NCBI GenBank assembly: GCA_025267735.1 | Contig: CM046301.1 | Coordinates: forward strand, 63,941,872 to 64,005,871 | Origin: Mactra quadrangularis | Taxonomy: Eukaryota > Mollusca > Bivalvia > Venerida > Mactridae | Direction: 5' to 3' | Length of the DNA stretch: 64,000 nt | Part shown: positions 44,522-53,872 of the stretch, piece after piece | How positions within the stretch are numbered: the first letter of the stretch is position 1 | Layout: every line of letters begins with the position of its first letter | Position numbers and translations under genes: made by a program | Notes under the pieces: model-generated | What the model was told of the DNA's origin: nothing | Database searches by the model: none | Seen by the model: the letters and a program-made list of their open reading frames with translations, nothing else

Positions 44522-45479
44522 AATTTTATTATATTTAATTTTGTAGACGATGTGTAATGTTAACACGAGTTACAAACTTTGACATTATGTTTTTCTAAGA
44601 TCATTGATCAAGTGATGTATGTGTGCAAAAACAAACTTCGTCGAAGTATATACAATTTGCTTCCTTTTATGTTTTTGATTTATCACCTCATTATTTTGTT
44701 TTTGGATATCTTATATTTCTAGCCATTTCTTCTCTGGCTATTTCTACACTATGAACATACCATTGTTCAAGTCAGAAGAGACGTTGTATAAATCACTGCA
44801 AGCAGCATAAACTACAAAATACATGAAGTATGATTTTTGAGAGCGAGTGAATTTAACAGCCAGCGCTTAACGATGTGTTTTTCTGTTCCTACGTTTGCAG
44901 GCTTTTTACATCTAGGCGTGGTGTTCCTTGGCTTATATATGAATGCGTATCTGTCTAAATGCTGCTCAAAACGAATTTCGACATGTCTAGTATCTGAGTA
45001 TTATACTTGTTTTAAGTTGTTATTATTGTGAGATTGTGTCTTATAAGGATTAATACAATGTTCTACATACGTACGTAGTTAATTTCAAAGCTTTCATTAT
45101 ACATCTTCAATTAATGCTACTTATGAAGTTGCTTTTAACTCGCATAATTTAACATTCAGTACATAAGGTTTTTCACAAAAATCGTTATAACAGGCTATGA
45201 CAGAAATCGTTCTTCATTTGCGTTCTTTTATTTTCAGTAACGAAGTTGACGATATGATGCAAAATTACTGCATTCATTATAATTTTATACATCCAATTTT
45301 ACTGATTAAACTTTAATCTACAGACTCTTTGCGATGATTTTGTACTAACAATGGATTTTTGAAAATCAGAGAAATTAAATTACAAAAAAATATTTTTTTA
45401 CTAAATTTTCTATGTTATAGTCATAAGACGAATAAATGCTTAAAATTAATGTGAAATTATCAACTAGTAATATAGATAT
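44522..45479. other. anonymous intergenic sequence
   Basis: The 64-codon frame at 44837-45031 contains a hydrophobic stretch (FAGFLHLGVVFLGLYM), but no donor in a suitable place links it to the Ly6-like exons. Not called. Confidence 0.35.
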
Positions 45480-46064
45480 TGTAAAGGTAAAGGTAAAGTG
45501 GTGTTGGAAGGAAAAATATCAACAAAGAGTGAGAAAAATAAGCAAAAGAAAAGAAAGGATACACGTTGCATCCAGTTCATAATAATGAGTTAAAACACTT
45601 TAAATCAGCGTCATGAATTAAAAAAAATGTATAAGAATCGTTCAGATGACTTGATATAATAATGTACTTCTTTAAAAAATAATAATGTTTTCATTTAACG
45701 ACAGATTATCATTGCCGAAAAGTAAGTGAGTAAGATTTAAAGGTTGGTAAGAAGTTGTTCGTTAAATTAACTGATTGCTTTGGTTTGTGTAAAGAGTGCA
45801 TTGAAAAAAATAATGATATGCATCTTCTAAAGGATGTCCGCATTGGCACTGTGTTTTCGTGTAAACTATTATATACTTAATCAGCATTTAAGTTGCTGCA
45901 CCTATTTCTTAATCGTGTATGATGTTTTTGAATAAAACGCTGGCCTTGTAAAAAATATATTGGAACAGTTGGTGGATTATACAATTTTTTTAATTTAAGT
46001 TTAAACGCAGATAATGTACCTGTATTACGTATATCTGGACTAAGCTGATTCCAAAATTTTATAG
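45480..46064 (-). mobile_element. decayed LINE, ORF2 3' end
   Basis: Minus-strand remains of a non-LTR retrotransposon. The first segment (46064 to 45877) reads IKFWNQLSPDIRNTGTLSAF, onward to HHTRLRNRCSNLNAD and a stop. After a frameshift come CQCGHP and a second frame with DAYHYFF, the cysteine/histidine motif near the end of ORF2, then KSSERF-like residues. Several frame breaks show it is dead. It is a different lineage from the fragment at 12760-13325. Confidence 0.65.
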
Positions 46065-46254
46065 ATTAAGGGAGTACTGACTTAGAGTAAATTTCTAGTC
46101 TGCGAGTTACACTAACCTAATTAGTTATCTTTACGTTTATAATATACTGATATGTGAATATGTAAATAAGTAAGTCTTTCCAAGATATTCTAAAGTTCAG
46201 AGTTACTTTTGATGTTGTAAAATATCTTTATTAATTTCTAATTGTTCACTTACA

Positions 46255-46470
46255 TTTTTGTTAAGGGGAGGGCCTTTAGCTAAGGTTGTCATATAACTTG
46301 TGGTCCAACCCTTTAGCCAATATCATATATAAATATACATGTACATATTTATAGGTTTATGTTTCTACTCTGAATTTAGGATTTTCATTGCACTGATTTG
46401 TATATACATTATTGTATTGTAAAAAAGACATTAAGCAATAAAATATTATTAAATTAAATTAAATAGATAA
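46255..46470 (+). repeat. possible LINE 3' UTR tail
   Basis: Ends AAGCAATAAAATATTATTAA plus a short TTAAA repeat, with a conserved-looking GGGGAGGGCC stretch at 46266. Resembles the tail of a non-LTR element in the opposite orientation to the ORF2 remains beside it; weakly supported. Confidence 0.35.
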
Positions 46471-46699
46471 ATTGTAACCTTAACATGTAAATATAAACAA
46501 ACTGTGTGCGTATTCGCTTCCAGTGACGCGACTTTTAAACACAACTTTTGAAAATATTTATTTTATTGCATTTCAGGTTTTCTGCTCTTTGGAATAAAGA
46601 TATATACTCACAGTATACATGGTACTTATGTATTTATATCTTTTAAATTATAACACTAAGAAACAACTACGAGTAACAATATCAGATTGAACTGATCTT

Positions 46700-46890
46700 A
46701 ACACTGATCGATAGCGCAGTTGGTAGCGCGCCGGGATTTGGAATCTCGTGCCCGAGGGGTGCAGGTTCGAATCCTACCCGGTGAGGTCATAATGTTGTCC
46801 CTAGGTGTCAGGATAGTGTTTTGGACTGTTTCCCGAGGCCGTAGGCACCGAAAGGACAACAGTTCGACTGTTCCCAAATCACATATGAAA
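46700..46890 (+). repeat. tRNA-derived SINE, third body type
   Basis: Head GATCGATAGCGCAGTTGGTA, B box GCAGGTTCGAATCC. The cloverleaf part has a 5-bp anticodon stem with loop TTTGGAA, but the acceptor stem does not pair and a non-tRNA body follows (CCCGAGGCCGTAGGC). Similar body sequence recurs near 59940-60045. It is a SINE and not a tRNA gene. Confidence 0.65.
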
Positions 46891-47376
46891 TAACTGTTTT
46901 ATTACCTGATTAATTATAATTTAACAGTACTTGACAGGTTTACGTATGCTAAATCAAGATCGATGGACGTTTGATGCATACGAAAACATATGAAACTATA
47001 AAGATGAAAAACTGTCTCTTATGGTGGAACACATATTTATCTTGATTCAGCATCAACACGTTTTAATTGGGAAAAGTTTGTTTGACGTTTTATTGAAAGT
47101 TAACAACGAATACATTTTGTTATATACGTTTGTGATATACTCGGGCTTTTATCTGTGTACTTATTTAAAGAATGTGTTCTGTTTAATTGTCTTTATGCGA
47201 ATATTTATTAATTACATCTTGCAATTTAATGTATTGAGCAACCTTTGCTTCATGACGGTGTCTTATGTGTTCCTGCGCGCTCACCCGTGTTATCTTCAGA
47301 TTTTAATAGATTTTCTACTCAGTTTACACTAGTTGTCGAATATTCTTTATAATAACTGTATTCTTTGCATTTGAAG
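46891..47376. other. sequence upstream of the first recognised Ly6-like exon
   Basis: Holds a 103-codon open frame (47021-47332) with hydrophobic stretches, but no donor that would join it to 47377 in frame. Probably intron. The acceptor of the next exon is TTCTTTGCATTTGAAG. Confidence 0.35.
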
Positions 47377-47504
47377 GATCAACTGTACCAGTACAAACGA
47401 ATCCAGAACCATGTGGATTGTCAACGCTACAAGTAAGCCTAGCATTTACACCGTCATCAACTCCAGCTGTCAGTAGTAAACCAGAAGCTTCAACCTACTC
47501 CCAG
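47377..47504 (+). CDS. Ly6/uPAR-like protein, Ser/Thr/Pro-rich exon
   Basis: Internal exon between acceptor TTTGAAG and donor CCCAG/GTATGG; 128 nt, entered after the first base of a codon and left in phase 0, in frame with the next exon. It encodes STVPVQTNPEPCGLSTLQ and then VSLAFTPSSTPAVSSKPEAS up to TYSQ, a Ser/Thr/Pro-rich, probably O-glycosylated stalk. An earlier donor at CTACAA/GTAAGC (about 47431) is also possible. The signal peptide must come from an exon further upstream, which I could not identify. The assignment rests on the next two exons. Confidence 0.6.
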
Positions 47505-47639
47505 GTATGGATTGCCATAGCTGCCTTAACATGAGAAACTCCTTTATGTGCTTTGAAAATATCATAAATGGGAGGTAAAAAGTGTAATATATAATGTTAC
47601 ATTTTCATAAAAGATGACTTTTAACAATTATACGATGCT

Positions 47640-47895
47640 CATTCGCCATTTAACAATGCCGATTCGTTATTATACGATGCTCATTCGTCAATATACGATG
47701 TTCATTTGTCATTATACCATGCTCATTCGTCATTATACGATGTTCATTTTTCATTATACGATACTCATTCGATATGAGTCAGGCATTTTGTAAAATGCCT
47801 AAAAATATCTAGGCATTTTACAAAATTACAAAATGCCTGACTCATTTAGGCAATTTACAAAATACCTGAATTTTTACAAATTGCCTAAATTCAGT
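47640..47895. repeat. intronic 21-bp repeat and palindrome cluster
   Basis: About six copies of ATTATACGATGCTCATTCGT (47625-47775), then the palindrome AGGCATTTTGTAAAATGCCT and related inverted pieces (AGGCATTTTACAAAATTAC, ATTTAGGCAATTTACAAAAT) to about 47895. It ends 50 bp before the next exon. Confidence 0.65.
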
Positions 47896-47943
47896 TTATC
47901 TGAAACATATATATAAAATATTTAATGATTACAATCATTTCAG

Positions 47944-48063
47944 TCAGAGAGTTATTCTTGCTTACAAGGTCTATGTTATGGGAACACTACTACTTGTTTT
48001 ATCCAGGAAAAACATGAGCAAATAAATGAAACATGCGTACCAGCTACATCTGAAACTTGCTAT
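47944..48063 (+). CDS. Ly6/uPAR-like protein, first half of three-finger domain
   Basis: Exactly 40 codons between ATCATTTCAG and the donor TGCTAT/GTAAGT, phase 0 at both ends. It reads SESYSCLQGLCYGNTTTC, FIQEKHEQINETCVPATSET and CY: five cysteines with Ly6 spacing (C-x3-C, then C and paired later cysteines) and two N-glycosylation sequons (NTT, NET). A phase-matched exon boundary in the middle of the domain is common in this family. Ly6/uPAR domains are extracellular, disulphide-bonded three-finger modules, often receptor modulators or surface antigens. No similarity to a specific member was recognised. Confidence 0.75.
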
Positions 48064-48328
48064 GTAAGTTATAAGCATCTTGTTTTTAGCTACATCGTGG
48101 TACAAATGGGCTACAATCTGGCCTTTCTTTTTTTCTATCATTGATTCATGTAGGGCAGTTGTCCTCATACGCGGAACTATTTCCTATGGTGTGCCAAATC
48201 GCAGTTAACCGCGATGAGGTATGCGACGATATGTCCGTCATCTATGTAAAGAATGGTCCGCCTCTAGCGTTTATAAATTTCTTATTTATAAGTCAATTAT
48301 AACCAAACTAATTTTTATTTAATTTTAG

Positions 48329-48679
48329 CACACAGTACATGCACAAGGTGCTCAACTCCTTCATAACCTTGGCTGTTCAAGTCATTGTCCAGATTGGATC
48401 AAACTTGGGTTAAGGTCACCATTTAAAAGCGAACGGTGCAGAGGTGAACTTTGCAACAACATATCATATGATGCTACCGCCTCACTTGCTGCTAGTGACA
48501 CGACTATTCTGCTATTTTCATCTACAACTGTCCCTTATTACGATGTTGAGGAGTATCCCCGTTCTGACTCGGATTCTATGACAACATGGAGAAATACCCT
48601 TGCATCCTCCTCTGAATACGACATGAAAATAGGTGGTGAAACAATTATTCTGTCACTTATGATGTTCTGTTTGACTTAG
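48329..48679 (+). CDS. Ly6/uPAR-like protein, terminal exon with GPI-type tail
   Basis: Begins after TTTAATTTTAG and runs 117 codons to TAG. Residues HTVHAQGAQLLHNLGCSSHC, PDWIKLG and SERCRGELCNN complete the domain; the final C-x3-CN is the signature end of Ly6/uPAR folds. An acidic, Ser/Thr-rich linker follows (SSTTVPYYDVEEYPRSDSDS), and the protein ends GGETIILSLMMFCLT, a small-residue site plus short hydrophobic tail that fits a GPI-attachment signal, although it is shorter than usual. An AATAAA lies 95 bp after the stop. With the two preceding exons at least 198 residues are encoded. Alternative reading: a secreted three-finger protein with an unprocessed tail. Confidence 0.78.
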   Translation, partial: HTVHAQGAQLLHNLGCSSHCPDWIKLGLRSPFKSERCRGELCNNISYDATASLAASDTTILLFSSTTVPYYDVEEYPRSDSDSMTTWRNTLASSSEYDMKIGGETIILSLMMFCLT

Positions 48680-48773
48680 AACGTGACTTGGAAATATCCA
48701 TTTGTCAGCTTATCTTGGCGTATTACAGTACTCACGTATGTAAGGAAGATCGAAAATGAATACCAAAACAATG

Positions 48774-48779
48774 AATAAA
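48774..48779 (+). promoter_or_regulatory. poly(A) signal of the Ly6-like gene
   Basis: AATAAA, the first after the stop codon on this strand. Confidence 0.6.
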
Positions 48780-49677
48780 TACAATGTACTTTAAATATGT
48801 ATTAAATAACAAAACAAGATGTGGATAGGGTATTGGGTTGGTTTAACTTTTGTGTCACATGGTCTAAAAACAATAAGCGACGTACATGTGAGCAAGTAGG
48901 CAATTGTCTCATGTTAATGAAATATTTCATTTATTTTCTCTGTTTTGATTCGTTCTAATCACTGGAGCTTGACAGTCTGTATCGTTGTTTGAAAAATCCC
49001 TCCTTATAATAATATAGTTTTTATCGTAGGGAGGAAATTTTTCAATCTATGATACAGAATGCTGTGGCTCTAATCTGATCAGTCTTTTCATTACTATAAA
49101 TATGTCAAGTGATGTCATAAACATAGTCATAAAATATAACATTTCATGTGTTATTAGTTAACTGTCAAAATTCTATTAGATAAACTGACATATTTTCAGA
49201 CTTAAATCTATTTATGTACGTAAACCATTGCTTTATTGACATATCAGCCATTCTCCAGAAATCCTTACCATTTTGAAAAAACGTGTCTCCAGGTTATATA
49301 CGACTATATACACAACATGAAGCAACTCTTATTGTTATAATCACTTGGAAATGTTAACTTGGATTGTTGTAGCTAAAATGTTACAAAAGAAACATTGAAA
49401 ACTTACGCTCACTTTAAACCGCACTTATAACTTTTTTAACATTCTCAGAGAGTGTCACTGTTTTTCTAATTAAACAGTGGTAAATCAACTTCCACTTTCA
49501 GCTAAGTAGGGAAAACTGATCATTCTTGAATTAGTTTTAGTTCAAACAACATTTGAAAAAGCCAAATTCCAAAGTGAGGGTAATGAATCTCAAGACAAGA
49601 TATTATCATATCACTAGAGAGTTCTAGATGTATGGCAAGATGGAATTAATATGACAAAAATACAATAGATTGACAAT
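48780..49677. other. convergent intergenic region between Ly6-like gene and HHAT
   Basis: The two genes end towards each other. The stretch contains an imperfect inverted repeat at about 48970-49075 (GTCTGTATCGTTGTTTGAAA and its complement around AAATCCCTCC), probably a MITE. No further gene. Confidence 0.5.
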
Positions 49678-49683
49678 TTTATT
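49678..49683 (-). promoter_or_regulatory. candidate poly(A) signal of HHAT
   Basis: AATAAA on the minus strand, about 211 nt after the HHAT stop codon. Confidence 0.5.
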
Positions 49684-49893
49684 GAAAATTTAACCCATGG
49701 TTACAATATTCAATCATACACCAAATGGTAACTTGCCCCAAAAACGTGCAAGTTCAATCAATCATAATATGACACCTTATATGGTAATGTTTAATAATAC
49801 CCATAAGAATAACAATCCCATTTGCTGCTGACACTAAATCTATCAAATTATGAATAATTATCTTTAAATAACTGCAATCTTGTTGTTAAATAG

Positions 49894-50006
49894 TTAACTT
49901 TGCTTCATTTTCTGTTGTTTCTGCTGCATCCATCTGTTTACTTCTATTCCATTCTGTATCGCACAATATACCAGAACCATAAGTACAGCAAATGAACCAA
50001 AAGTTC
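49894..50006 (-). CDS. HHAT: Hedgehog acyltransferase, last exon
   Basis: On the minus strand, after acceptor CTACTTTCAG, the exon completes a glycine codon and encodes TFGSFAVLMVLVYCAIQNGI, EVNRWMQQKQQKMKQS, stop. This is the final transmembrane helix of the MBOAT protein plus a short basic, Gln/Lys-rich cytoplasmic tail. It joins in frame to the exon at 62495-62351 (one base before, two here) and continues the ILQ-G junction expected in this part of HHAT. The join spans a 12.3-kb intron, so it rests on phase, topology and the match of hydrophobic pattern; a transcript would settle it. Confidence 0.8.
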
Positions 50007-50124
50007 CTGAAAGTAGAGGAAAGTTCATGTGTTTTTATTTATTGAATAGTAATCACCTAAAAAATGATGTTCTAGACCTTAGACCTAACAACGGTGATGA
50101 ATATTCTACATTTTAGTAACCTTA

Positions 50125-50624
50125 CACACTAGCGTCCAAAAGTTTCTATACACATATATTAAATTTTGATGTTTTAAATATATTTTGATTTACTTGTACT
50201 TAACATGTTTTTAGTTTCACAACTAATAAACAGTTTAATATTTACCACCAATTAGACCTATGTTCATTTTGTATTATAAATATGAAAAAAACCCAAATGA
50301 AATGTTTACAAAACAAGTCAGATGAATAAATTCATTAATAATTAATTCATAATTTCTCGTCTAGCTGTCTTGCCACAATAAGTATGTACGCTTTTTAGTC
50401 TAACCTTTGCTGACTTCAATGGAGGCCCCCATGAGACAAGTTAGACAGTAATTAGGCAGTAACAGCCGAAAAGTTCTGCATGCAGCGACATCATCAAAAC
50501 TGAATACATACATAGTGCAACACTTCAGCGTTGTGCTAAATAAAAATGATAAACAAAATGTGCTTGCAATAATTTTCCATATAAAAATGAAATATTACAT
50601 GTAAAGAAACTTTTGGACCACGTG
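50125..50624. mobile_element. Tc1/mariner-like MITE
   Basis: TA-CACACTAGCGTCCAAAAGTT ... AACTTTTGGACCACGTG-TA, 500 bp. Ends and TA duplication fit Tc1/mariner; GGTCCAAAAGTTTC is a common Tc1-type terminal motif. No transposase frame. It begins 119 bp upstream of the last HHAT exon. Confidence 0.7.
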
Positions 50625-51505
50625 TACGTTTCTTATTAAGAACATAACTTCTACAAGGCAGCGGGGATGTGCCTTTCACAATCTCTGAAGGCAGTAGTTG
50701 ACACATTCTTGAATCAAGAATTTATGAAGATTTTTATTCTAACAAGGATCTTGATATGAGAATGCAGCTGACAATACTTACAAAAAGAAATATTCACACA
50801 GCTGTCAATTAAACAATTAATATATATTCTTCCAACTCTAGACATAGCTCACTAATAAAAAAATTTAAACTACATGTAGTTATAAAATAAAAAAGAATGC
50901 TTTTTTATTGTATACTAAGTTTGCATACATAAATTTTTAGCGCATTTCTGTGCGTTTCTCCGCTAGATAGTGCATAAATAACACATGGCTGGCAGGGTGA
51001 TAGTGGGTGGATACTGTCAACTAGGGAGCTGGAATATTGATCAATTCTTTAAATTTCTCATGACATCACAGGCTAAGGAGATATTCAAAACAATATTACC
51101 ATTGGGTGAGAATTGATATCATTCATTTTGATCACTACGGTAGTTTTAAATAGTGATACAGAGAAATACTATTTCTCTTGCATTATTATAGAAGAAAGCA
51201 GGGTTGTTTGTAAAGTTTTCCAAGTAAGCGCAATGTTCATCAATAAATCACTTTACAGTAAGATAAAATGTCAATTAATGTCATCAGTACTTTCCCAGGC
51301 ACAAGTTATGGATAACCATTAAACTGAGTTACTTATGCCCATGGCAGAGACAAGGTGTAGAATTTCAATCTCCATAGGATTGTACACCTCATAAAACTTG
51401 GGTTCAGTGTATTATTTATGATCTTTTTTAACTTAGTTATCTTCTATGACAGAACATTATAGTTTCCTAGACGATAGAACAAAACACCATTGTATCACAT
51501 ATACT
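50625..51505. other. anonymous intron sequence
   Basis: Nothing recognised; the 69-codon frame at 51113-51322 has no domain. Confidence 0.4.
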
Positions 51506-52530
51506 ATCAATTTTTCTTGGACATCTGCTAGAATTGCACCTTGTAATCAAATTTTATTGTTGATTAAATGCTAATATTTTCTAAATATGGAATGCTTTAT
51601 ATAATTAAAATGTTATTATAAATGTATGTTATATTATAATGGTGTAAAATAATGTCCTGAAATTTGATGTTAGTTTGGTTGTTGACATGTCTGTATGTCA
51701 TGACTTTTACAGCTTGCAATTTCCAGTGTCTGAAGATTTATGAATGCCATATAATGGAGCCAGGACAACTCAACCCAAGACAACTCAACCCATAGGTAGG
51801 GGTACCAGATCAGATGTAAAGGTTGAAAGAACAAAATATGATGATAGTGCAAAATGTAGGACACCATCCTTAAAGTTATACAGTATAACCTCTACAGAGT
51901 GGCCCTCTACTGAACAAATTCTCAGCACAACATTGATATTTCCCTCAAGCATAATTTTTATTGAATTTAACCTCTGCAGAGCAACAACCTTTGAACAGCG
52001 TCACACTTTAGTGCCTCCAAATGGGAGTTGCTTAAGAGAGGTTGTACTGTACATTATAATCTAACATATTAAGCAGAGTGTTACTTTTCTGTATTATCAC
52101 ACAGTAATGATAGGAAAATGTCATTCAGTGTGACCTTCAATTGTAGACTAGAAATAGAATAGACTAGAAACCTCCATACACGATTATATATACTCAGTGT
52201 CCACGTATAAGGACTATACATTATTGATAGGCTAATCATTAGTTAGTTAATTGATTAGCGGCCATGCATTCGTGTAATACTTAAGTTTTATATAGATTAT
52301 CTCACTTAGGAAACCATGGTTACCTCAGGGTTACAAGAATGGTGGACAATAAGTTTATTACTTTGTAACAGAAATTATCAATATCTTTTTTACACTGAAT
52401 TTTATTACTCTAGTAGGGGACTTTCTCAGTATATTAAGTCGGTCTCACACAGAACACTGTTGGGGACAGGGTTCCTATACGGTATTTTCGGTAATACACA
52501 GGCTGACTGGTACGAGTATTGGGCTTCAAC
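51506..52530. repeat. direct duplication in HHAT intron, copy 1
   Basis: From CAATTTTTCTTGGACATCTG to ACTGGTACGAGTATTGGGCT, about 1 kb, matched by 53384-53872 plus 55787-56295. Contains an uninterrupted pogo-like MITE and shared blocks such as CAGCTTGCAATTTCCAGTGT. Confidence 0.8.
51881..52049. mobile_element. pogo/mariner-like MITE, intact copy
   Basis: TA-CAGTATAACCTCTACAGAG ... AGAGAGGTTGTACTG-TA, 169 bp; the same family as 37617-37777. Confidence 0.7.
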
Positions 52531-52639
52531 TGTGTATGGGAATTGACCATTCCGAGTGCAATCTCTTTATTTGAATAACAATACATTTACCCACAAATAT
52601 AACCATGTGCTCTTTTGTTAACACCTTGTTTGTGGGTCA

Positions 52640-53345
52640 CGCGTTCATAAAACCAATTTATATCCAACCTTTTCAATAAATTCGCATTTAATTGTCAAGT
52701 TAACATCCAATCATTTAGCTGTATTTGCAATATTCCGTCGAAAAACATCGAATTTTAAATTATGCTACATCATCATGTGTAAACAAAATGTCACACACTA
52801 AGGGCAAGGTCAAATGTTTTGCTAATACTGCGACGCTTATTTTCTAGACTGATGTTAAACACACAAATAAAACAAGTAAATCTGTGAGCTAATGCTCACT
52901 AGTGATATCCCCGCTGTGAGAAATATGACTATCATAATGTAACTTTCATTTAACAAAATCTAAAAATATGCGACAAACAGGAAGTAGATGAGCAAGGAGC
53001 ATGAAATCGCTTTACACCACATGGGACTATGGGATGAAGCAATATGCAAAGTATTAGGCTGCTGCATGTTATAGTTGCTGAGAAAACTACGATGGTAATT
53101 TTGTAACGGACGCACGCACGCATGGACAAGGGTAAAACAGTATTCCCCCCTCTTCTTCGAAGCGGGGATATAATTATGACAATTCATTTTTAGTTTCTAT
53201 CTTTTAATTAACATTTTAATATAATTTGTTTGGATTTAGAAACTCTTATCTATGAGAATTGTGTAAATAAAGGCTATTTTCGACCTTTGCACTGAGGGTA
53301 CATTTCAACAGCATGGCGTTTCTCACGGTTAAAAAATAGCTCTAA
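52640..53345 (+). repeat. composite interspersed repeat, partial copy
   Basis: Shares AATTTATATCCAACCTTTTC, AAGTTAACATCCAATCATTT and the GAGAATTGTGTAAATAAAGG stretch with 56750-57070/59482-59600 and, inverted, with 26234-27220. Interrupted by another repeat at 52881-53172. Confidence 0.6.
52881..53172. repeat. nested repeat bounded by ATATCCCCGCT / AGCGGGGATAT
   Basis: ATATCCCCGCT at 52905-52915 and AGCGGGGATAT at 53161-53171 are exact complements, near the ends of a roughly 290-bp insertion in the composite repeat. Resembles an abundant short repeat of bivalve genomes by memory of its CTTCTTCGAAGCGGGGATAT end; family not certain. Confidence 0.5.
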
Positions 53346-53872
53346 ATATATATCTTATAACTCTACAGACACTGTACTACTCTACCAATTTTTCTTGGAC
53401 ATCTGCTAGAATTGCACTTAGTAATCAAATTTTATTGTTGATTAAATGCTAATATTTTCTAAATACAGAATGCTTTATATAATTAAAATTTTATTATAAA
53501 TGTATGTTATAATATAATGGTGTAAAATAAAGTCCTGAAATTTAATGTTAGTTTGGTTGTTGACATGACTGTATGTCATGACTTTTACAGCTTGCAATTT
53601 CCAGTGTCTGTAGAGTTATGAATGCTACATAATGGAGCCAGGACAACTCAACCCAGGACAACTCAACCCATAGGTAGGGGTACCAGATCAGATGTAAAGG
53701 TTGAAAGAACAAAATATGATGATAGTGCAAAATGTAGGACACCATCCTTGAAGTTATACAGTATAACCTCTACAGAGTGGCCCTCTACTGAACAAATTCT
53801 CTGCACAACATTGATATTTCCCTTAGGCATAATTTTATTGAATTTAACCACTGCAGAGCAACACACTTAAGT

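Noticed and set aside
44165..44566. 133-codon minus-strand frame
   Set aside because: Lies almost wholly within a hAT-like MITE; not conserved in the other two copies.
46706..46790. Functional tRNA gene (loop would give anticodon TGG)
   Set aside because: The acceptor stem does not pair, and a SINE body follows; the head matches other SINE copies here.
47021..47332. 103-codon frame as the first exon of the Ly6-like gene
   Set aside because: No donor joins it in the required phase to 47377, and its start lacks a clean signal peptide.
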